Shown here piece by piece: positions 59,712 through 64,000 of a stretch of 64,000 bases of DNA (its first letter is position 1; each line of letters opens with the position of its first letter). Position numbers and translations under genes: made by a program. Below the pieces are notes generated by a model. The model was not told the origin of the DNA and searched no databases. It saw nothing but the letters and a program-made list of their open reading frames with translations. Source of the stretch: Phaeodactylum tricornutum CCAP 1055/1 (Eukaryota > Bacillariophyta > Bacillariophyceae > Surirellales > Neidiaceae); the NCBI RefSeq assembly GCF_000150955.2, contig NC_011684.1, positions 558,001 to 622,000 of the forward strand, read 5' to 3'.

Positions 59712-60965
59712 ATGTTGTGGAGTACGATGATAACCCAACCGACTCGTATGGTACACTCTTCACTCGCACTCGGTATGAGTCTTGTGGTTATATCATCGTT
59801 GTCGGTCCGGATTCAAGCTTTTACTTCTACGAAAGCCGCATTCCGTTTGTCCCGAAGAAGCGTCCGTTGCTTTGGAGGTAGCGCTCTTCGCAGTCGGCGC
59901 CGGAGCAGCGAAGGAGAGCAGAAAAGTGTGTTGGAATGGGAAAGCTTCGAATTTGGGGAAAGCCCGAAATGGGATGCTCGCTTCGATAGTTCTCGGACAA
60001 TCGTTGCCGGGAACGAAGATGAGCTCAATCTCGTTCGGCAGGCCGAAGCCATCAAGGATCAAGAAACTGCCGCAACGCTCAATCAGCAACGGTCCGCCTG
60101 GGAGAGGCTTTCTCCCGGAATAGTTGAATCTGCCACACAACTACTGTTACCCTTTATACAGGAAGAAAGAGTACAGCGTATTAAATCGGTGTTGAACCAA
60201 AGAACCGGACACACGCGGCTTTTGTTTGAGAATCCGGCCAATCCGTCCAACATTTGGGTAAGTGTGGTTGTCTTGCTGAACGTTGCGCCCATCCACGACC
60301 CGCTATTCGGTGATTGTTGATACTACTCGTAAGACCGTGTAATCTTCTGACCGTACACCTTCATCTCACAGGCGTGCTTGCGGACGGTTGATAGCTTTGG
60401 AATTCAACACGTGGACGTGGTCATTCAGAGTGGTGAGTACAAGGGCAAGGCGGCTCTTTCCCAGAAGCGGGGTATGCGAACTGCCATGGGTTCTGCCCAA
60501 TGGATGACCTTACGGAATCATTTGTCCACGGCCGACGCCGTCCGAACGCTCAAAACCCAAAACAATTGTCGGATCTTTGCGTCCGATCTGAATCCGAACT
60601 CGAGAGATATTCGAACCATTGACTGGAGTTCCTACGGTGATCAACCCATCTGTATCGTCATGGGGAATGAAGAACGGGGTATCTCATCAGAAATGCGTGA
60701 GCTCGCGGATGAAACCTTTACATTGCCCATGTACGGATTTGCCGAGTCCTTCAATCTGTCGGTGGCGACCGCCATTACGCTGGCGCATCTGAGCGCCGCC
60801 AGTCAGGGAGACCAAGGACCGCTCCGGCCCGGCGACTTGCCGGAACAGGAAAAAAAGTGTCTACTTTTAAAAGGAATATTGAACAGCTATCCGAAGCGAA
60901 AAACTGCAGAAGCCGTTCTGAAGCAGAATGGTATCAAGCTACCACCCGAAATCCAACTGTTGTAG
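59712..60965 (+). CDS. TrmH/SpoU-type RNA 2'-O-methyltransferase, plastid-targeted
   Basis: Exons are 59712-60257 and 60372-60965, with a 114-nt intron at 60258-60371 (GTAAGT...CAG); the product is 379 residues. The N-terminus has a signal peptide (ALGMSLVVISSLSVRIQA) with FTSTKAAFRLSRR after the cut, a standard diatom plastid presequence. An N-terminal helical part (LSPGIVESATQLLLPFI, HTRLLFENPANPSNIW) precedes the SPOUT domain. ACLRTVDSFGIQHVDVV runs from the splice junction, then ICIVMGNEERGISSEM (motif 2), and LPMYGFAESFNLSVATAI (motif 3), which forms the knot and binds S-adenosylmethionine. The family methylates the 2'-hydroxyl of a tRNA or rRNA nucleotide; the order resembles TrmH (tRNA Gm18). 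It overlaps the convergent asparaginase gene by 32 bp. Confidence 0.9.
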
Positions 60966-62208
60966 CCCTTTTGCCAATGTTCGACGTATGTTGCGGATGA
61001 CGAGTTGGCCGAAACTTGGATCGATCGTGGAAAAATACAAAGACAAGGAAAGGCGAGCAAATGCCAAAGTTACATGGTTCATTCTTTCTATGTTTGTACA
61101 GTCTCCCCTCCTTATTGAGTTCACCGGTATAGTTGGTGTGCATAATGCCGCGGATTTGCTCGTAGCTATCGGCGTGTTTCAGTGCCCACATGAGTTTGGT
61201 AATGATACATTCGGTGCTCATGTCGTAGGCTTGAATGACACCGTGATCGAGCGCTTGCTTTCCGACATCATACATATGCATCAAGGTCGCTCCCTCGAGG
61301 CATTGCGTATTAACGACAATGGGAATCTTTTTCGTCTGTGCAAGCTTGACGGCATCCATGTACATGTAGCTAATATTCCCGGACCCGTAGCCCCGCAAGA
61401 TGATTCCCTTGGTACCCCACTTGATGGCGTTTTCGATGTCTCGGGGAGGAAAGCCTGGGAACAAGGTAAATACGGCGATATCGGTTTCAAAGCCGGGGCG
61501 AAACCGCAATGGCCGGTCGTGTCGTTCTTTGGCATCCTGGCTGAAATGAACGTCGATACGGATTTCACCCAAAAGTGTCCAATTGATGGGACCAAAGGCG
61601 TCTAGCTTGGATTCCGATAGTTTGTGCGACCGCGCACCCAGAATGACGTCGCCATCAAAGATCAACATGACTCCGGCTTTGCTCAGCGTCGCGACTTTAA
61701 CGGCGTTGACGAAATTGCGTCGGGCGTCGGTCTCGATGCGGCCCCCGGGAATATGCGCACCGGTAATGGTAACGGGTTTGCCCAAATCGCCCAGCACAAA
61801 AGATAGCGCACTAGCGGTGAACGCCATGGTATCGGTACCGTGCGTTATCACAAAGCCGACGTAGTCATCGTAGTGATCGTAAATGACGCGGCCAATTTCG
61901 TCCCAACGTTCCGGGGACATGTTGCTACTGTCGATATTGTCAATGTAGTGTACATCGAGTTGAGCAATTTCCGACATGCGGGGCTCCATATTAAGTAACA
62001 ATTCAATAGCCTTGTCTTTATCGTTGACGACCAGCGAACCGTCCTGGTTTTCGCGCATGATTAAGGTTCCCCCGCAAAAGAGAACTAGCACCTTGGGTGG
62101 CACCGTTTCGTAGACCTTGTAGGATTCCGTCAAACGCAAGGCACTGGGATTAATCGAAGCCGCTCGCGAAGGGCAGAGATAAGCCGGGCTTGGTCCAATC
62201 GGTGCCAT
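60934..62208 (-). CDS. L-asparaginase, type I (AnsA-like)
   Basis: 424 residues. LVLFCGGTLIM carries the N-terminal catalytic Thr, and VITHGTDTMAFTASAL holds the second catalytic Thr-Asp. Other family stretches are VTITGAHIPGG, DARRNFVNAVKVA, ISYMYMDAVKLA and NTQCLEGATLMHMYDVG. The C-terminal helix region (ALKHADSYEQIRGIMHTNYTGEL) ends the domain. The last about 50 residues (from YKHRKNEPCNF) are not family-like and run into the antisense 3' end of the TrmH gene. The true end might be reached by an unseen intron or the frame may simply be extended. Family role: hydrolysis of asparagine to aspartate and ammonia in the cytosol. No signal peptide is visible. Confidence 0.9.
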   Translation of the reverse strand: MAPIGPSPAYLCPSRAASINPSALRLTESYKVYETVPPKVLVLFCGGTLIMRENQDGSLVVNDKDKAIELLLNMEPRMSEIAQLDVHYIDNIDSSNMSPERWDEIGRVIYDHYDDYVGFVITHGTDTMAFTASALSFVLGDLGKPVTITGAHIPGGRIETDARRNFVNAVKVATLSKAGVMLIFDGDVILGARSHKLSESKLDAFGPINWTLLGEIRIDVHFSQDAKERHDRPLRFRPGFETDIAVFTLFPGFPPRDIENAIKWGTKGIILRGYGSGNISYMYMDAVKLAQTKKIPIVVNTQCLEGATLMHMYDVGKQALDHGVIQAYDMSTECIITKLMWALKHADSYEQIRGIMHTNYTGELNKEGRLYKHRKNEPCNFGICSPFLVFVFFHDRSKFRPTRHPQHTSNIGKRATTVGFRVVA

Positions 62209-62898
62209 GACAACTCTCGTATGTTCTTGTAGAAGGATGGTGGATACTATTTGCAGCGTTTATCGAGGATGTTGCGGTGTTATTGACTTTCCAATCAAGG
62301 TCAGCTTCTGTGACCCGGTTGATGTAATGGGCCTCTCAGCAATGTTGCAGGTTACCTATAACAACGTCACTGAGGAAGAAGACGGTATGAGAGGAACGAG
62401 TCTTCCTTGGGCGCAGCGATTAGAGGGACGAACGAAACCAAAAACCGATCTGCGAATGTTCGATCGACCAAAAAATGAGGTTGTTAGCACCAGCACGCTT
62501 GAAATAGTAACTTGTATAGATTCCTGTATAGAACACCTCTGCATTCCCAAGCGGTCTGCGCTTGAACAGTGACGAAGCTGATACCCTCAAAACAATAAAC
62601 TACGTACGTTCAGGAAGCCAAATCGATGCAATAGGAGGGCTCAAACGAGTATACTGGTTTGGATCTCGAACGAAGCACTTTCGTCGACTGGAAACTATTT
62701 ACTGTTCCGCTACAGCACATGTAACTTTCTAGAATTGTAAACTGCCGTTGTGGATTTACTGGACTCTCTACCAAAGGACACACGTTTGGTCAAGTTCACG
62801 GCATGATTGCAATCGTGATTTGTGTCGTCGCTGAACACGTGTTTACTATAGATTCCTAACAAAAAAGCTCTGACATGTATCTGCTCATCCTTTTTGTC
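62209..62898. other. Intergenic region between asparaginase start and PGK end
   Basis: An open frame of 121 codons (62207-62572, plus) overlaps the asparaginase ATG in antisense and has no domain. TTTACTGTTCC lies at 62699-62709. No RNA gene was recognised. Confidence 0.4.
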
Positions 62899-64000
62899 TT
62901 AATCGTAATCGGCAATGGCAGCCACTCCAGGCAGAATGTCTCCGGCCAAGAGTTCCAGGGTGGCACCACCTCCGGTACTGACATACGATACAGCTTCCGT
63001 CTTACCGAAGGCTTCCAAAGCGGCCACGGAGTCACCGCCTCCCACAACAGAAACGGTACCGTTCTTGGTGAGGGATTCAATGGCGTCCACGAGGCCACGG
63101 GTTCCTTCGTCAAAAGGCGGGACTTCGAAAACACCGGCTGGTCCGTTGACGACTATCTTGGTCGCCTTGGCGAGACCGTCGGCAATTATCTTCACCGACT
63201 TGGGACCGATGTCGAGACCCATCCAACCATCGTCAATACCAGCATCCGTATTGAGCTCAAAGGTCTTGGTGTCGGCCTTGTCCATGGGCCCCTTGGGGAA
63301 GGACTGCGAGCACACGGCATCGACCGGTAGAATAATAGTCTTTCCCATGCTGTCAGCCTGTTTCAGTAAATCTTTGGCAGTGTCAATCATGCTATCTTCG
63401 ACGAGACTATCACCAATTTTGATGCCTTGCGCCTTTAGGAAGGTAAAGGCGAGTCCACCTTGAAGGACGAGGGTCTGGACATTCTTCAGAAGTCCCTCAA
63501 TGACAGGAAGCTTGGTGGACACCTTGGATCCGCCAATAATGGCGGCAATCTGTTCATCGGACGAGGCGTTCTTAAAGTCAAGGTAGGCGAGTTCGGACGC
63601 CACCAAACATCCAATTCCGCAAACTTCTTTGGGTAGCAAGGCGGGCACTCCGGCGACACTAGCGTGCGCCCGGTGCGATGTACCAAAGGCGTCATTGACG
63701 TATCCATCAGCGTAGGATGCGAGGCTTTTACGAAAGTCTTCACCGTTCTTTTCTTCTTCCTTATAGAAGCGTAGATTCTCCAGCAAGCAGACTCCGCCGC
63801 CTTCGGCAGGGAGTTCGCGAATGGTGCTTTGTGCGTGGAGACAGTCGTCGCCAAAGAGCACTTCTTGATCAAGGAGTTTGGCGAGATGATCCGCAACGGG
63901 CTTGAGGCTGAGCTCGTGTCGCTGCTGTCGCGTTTCTTCGTCGTCAGCGGCTTTTTGCACCAACTTGGGGCGACCCATGTGCGAGACGAGCACGGCGTTG
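62899..64000 (-). CDS. PGK: Phosphoglycerate kinase, C-terminal part (runs off the right edge)
   Basis: About 367 codons lie in the window, ending at TAA 62899-62901; the first about 30-40 residues of the core and any presequence lie beyond 64000. The readable part begins NAVLVSHMGRPK. It continues with CLLENLRFYKEEEKN, DGYVNDAFGTSHRAHAS (substrate side), AAIIGGSKVSTKLPVIEGLL, VNGPAGVFEVPPF and VSVVGGGDSVAALEAFG (nucleotide side), then the terminal STGGGATLELLAGDILPGVAAIADYD. All PGK hallmarks are present. It transfers phosphate between 1,3-bisphosphoglycerate and ADP in glycolysis or the Calvin cycle. The plastid or cytosolic form cannot be told without the N-terminus. Confidence 0.95.
   Translation of the reverse strand, partial: NAVLVSHMGRPKLVQKAADDEETRQQRHELSLKPVADHLAKLLDQEVLFGDDCLHAQSTIRELPAEGGGVCLLENLRFYKEEEKNGEDFRKSLASYADGYVNDAFGTSHRAHASVAGVPALLPKEVCGIGCLVASELAYLDFKNASSDEQIAAIIGGSKVSTKLPVIEGLLKNVQTLVLQGGLAFTFLKAQGIKIGDSLVEDSMIDTAKDLLKQADSMGKTIILPVDAVCSQSFPKGPMDKADTKTFELNTDAGIDDGWMGLDIGPKSVKIIADGLAKATKIVVNGPAGVFEVPPFDEGTRGLVDAIESLTKNGTVSVVGGGDSVAALEAFGKTEAVSYVSTGGGATLELLAGDILPGVAAIADYD

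Noticed and set aside
62207-62572. 121-codon plus-strand ORF over the asparaginase start
   Set aside because: No domain, overlaps the antisense start codon, and its ends show no splice or promoter support.
1-64000. CRISPR arrays, bacterial operons, phage or plasmid modules
   Set aside because: None is seen. The gene content, introns and targeting peptides are those of a diatom nucleus.

Overview
The window looks like nuclear DNA of a pennate diatom, most probably Phaeodactylum tricornutum or a close relative. The evidence is a compact gene-dense layout on both strands and short GT-AG introns (about 75-215 nt). Several proteins carry a signal peptide followed by an aromatic-led plastid transit motif. 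A fragment of a diatom-type Ty1/copia element lies at the left edge, and there is a delta-6 type PUFA elongase close to those I recall from this species. No bacterial, organellar or viral block is present apart from the copia fragment. The calls rest on reading the translations and splice sites by eye.

Layout. 0-10 kb: copia fossil, 5'-incomplete ELO elongase, probable thylakoid-lumen protein, TLC-domain membrane protein, signal-peptide protein with two cysteine-rich modules, mitochondrial phosphate carrier. 10-23 kb: plastid 6-phosphogluconolactonase interrupted at a G8 run, two small WGxFVD proteins, a membrane-anchored FABP-like protein, an LRR protein, two head-to-head alpha/beta-hydrolase paralogues (the second with an in-frame stop), a plastid-type protein with three SAP/HeH-like repeats, a second LRR-like protein. 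23-36 kb: two unknown proteins, an ATM1-type mitochondrial ABC transporter, a dynamin-family GTPase, a plastid-type ICMT-like methyltransferase. 36-50 kb: a CHK2/Rad53-like kinase with SQ/TQ cluster, FHA domain and C-terminal PIP box, a prolyl-hydroxylase-like dioxygenase, a 5S rRNA gene, a MYND protein split by a frame change, an LEA-like repeat protein, an unknown tail-anchored protein, selenoprotein K with a UGA-Sec codon, an Rpr2/Rpp21-like zinc protein. 50-64 kb: a kinesin-14, a family-16 methyltransferase, a dsRBD protein with a GNAT-like tail, a plastid-type TrmH/SpoU RNA methyltransferase, a type I asparaginase, and the C-terminal part of phosphoglycerate kinase running off the right edge.

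Most neighbours are functionally unrelated, as usual in a diatom chromosome. There is a loose plastid theme (lumen protein, 6PGL, SAP-repeat protein, ICMT-like enzyme, TrmH) and a mitochondrial one (phosphate carrier, ATM1, possibly the dynamin). A short motif, T(A/G)ACTGT(A/G)A in either orientation, recurs between genes and just upstream of starts; it is the most widespread signal the gene calls do not explain. The observations most worth following are the CHK2-like kinase architecture with a terminal PIP box, the SelK UGA codon, the recurring motif, the paired cysteine modules and the SAP-repeat plastid protein.
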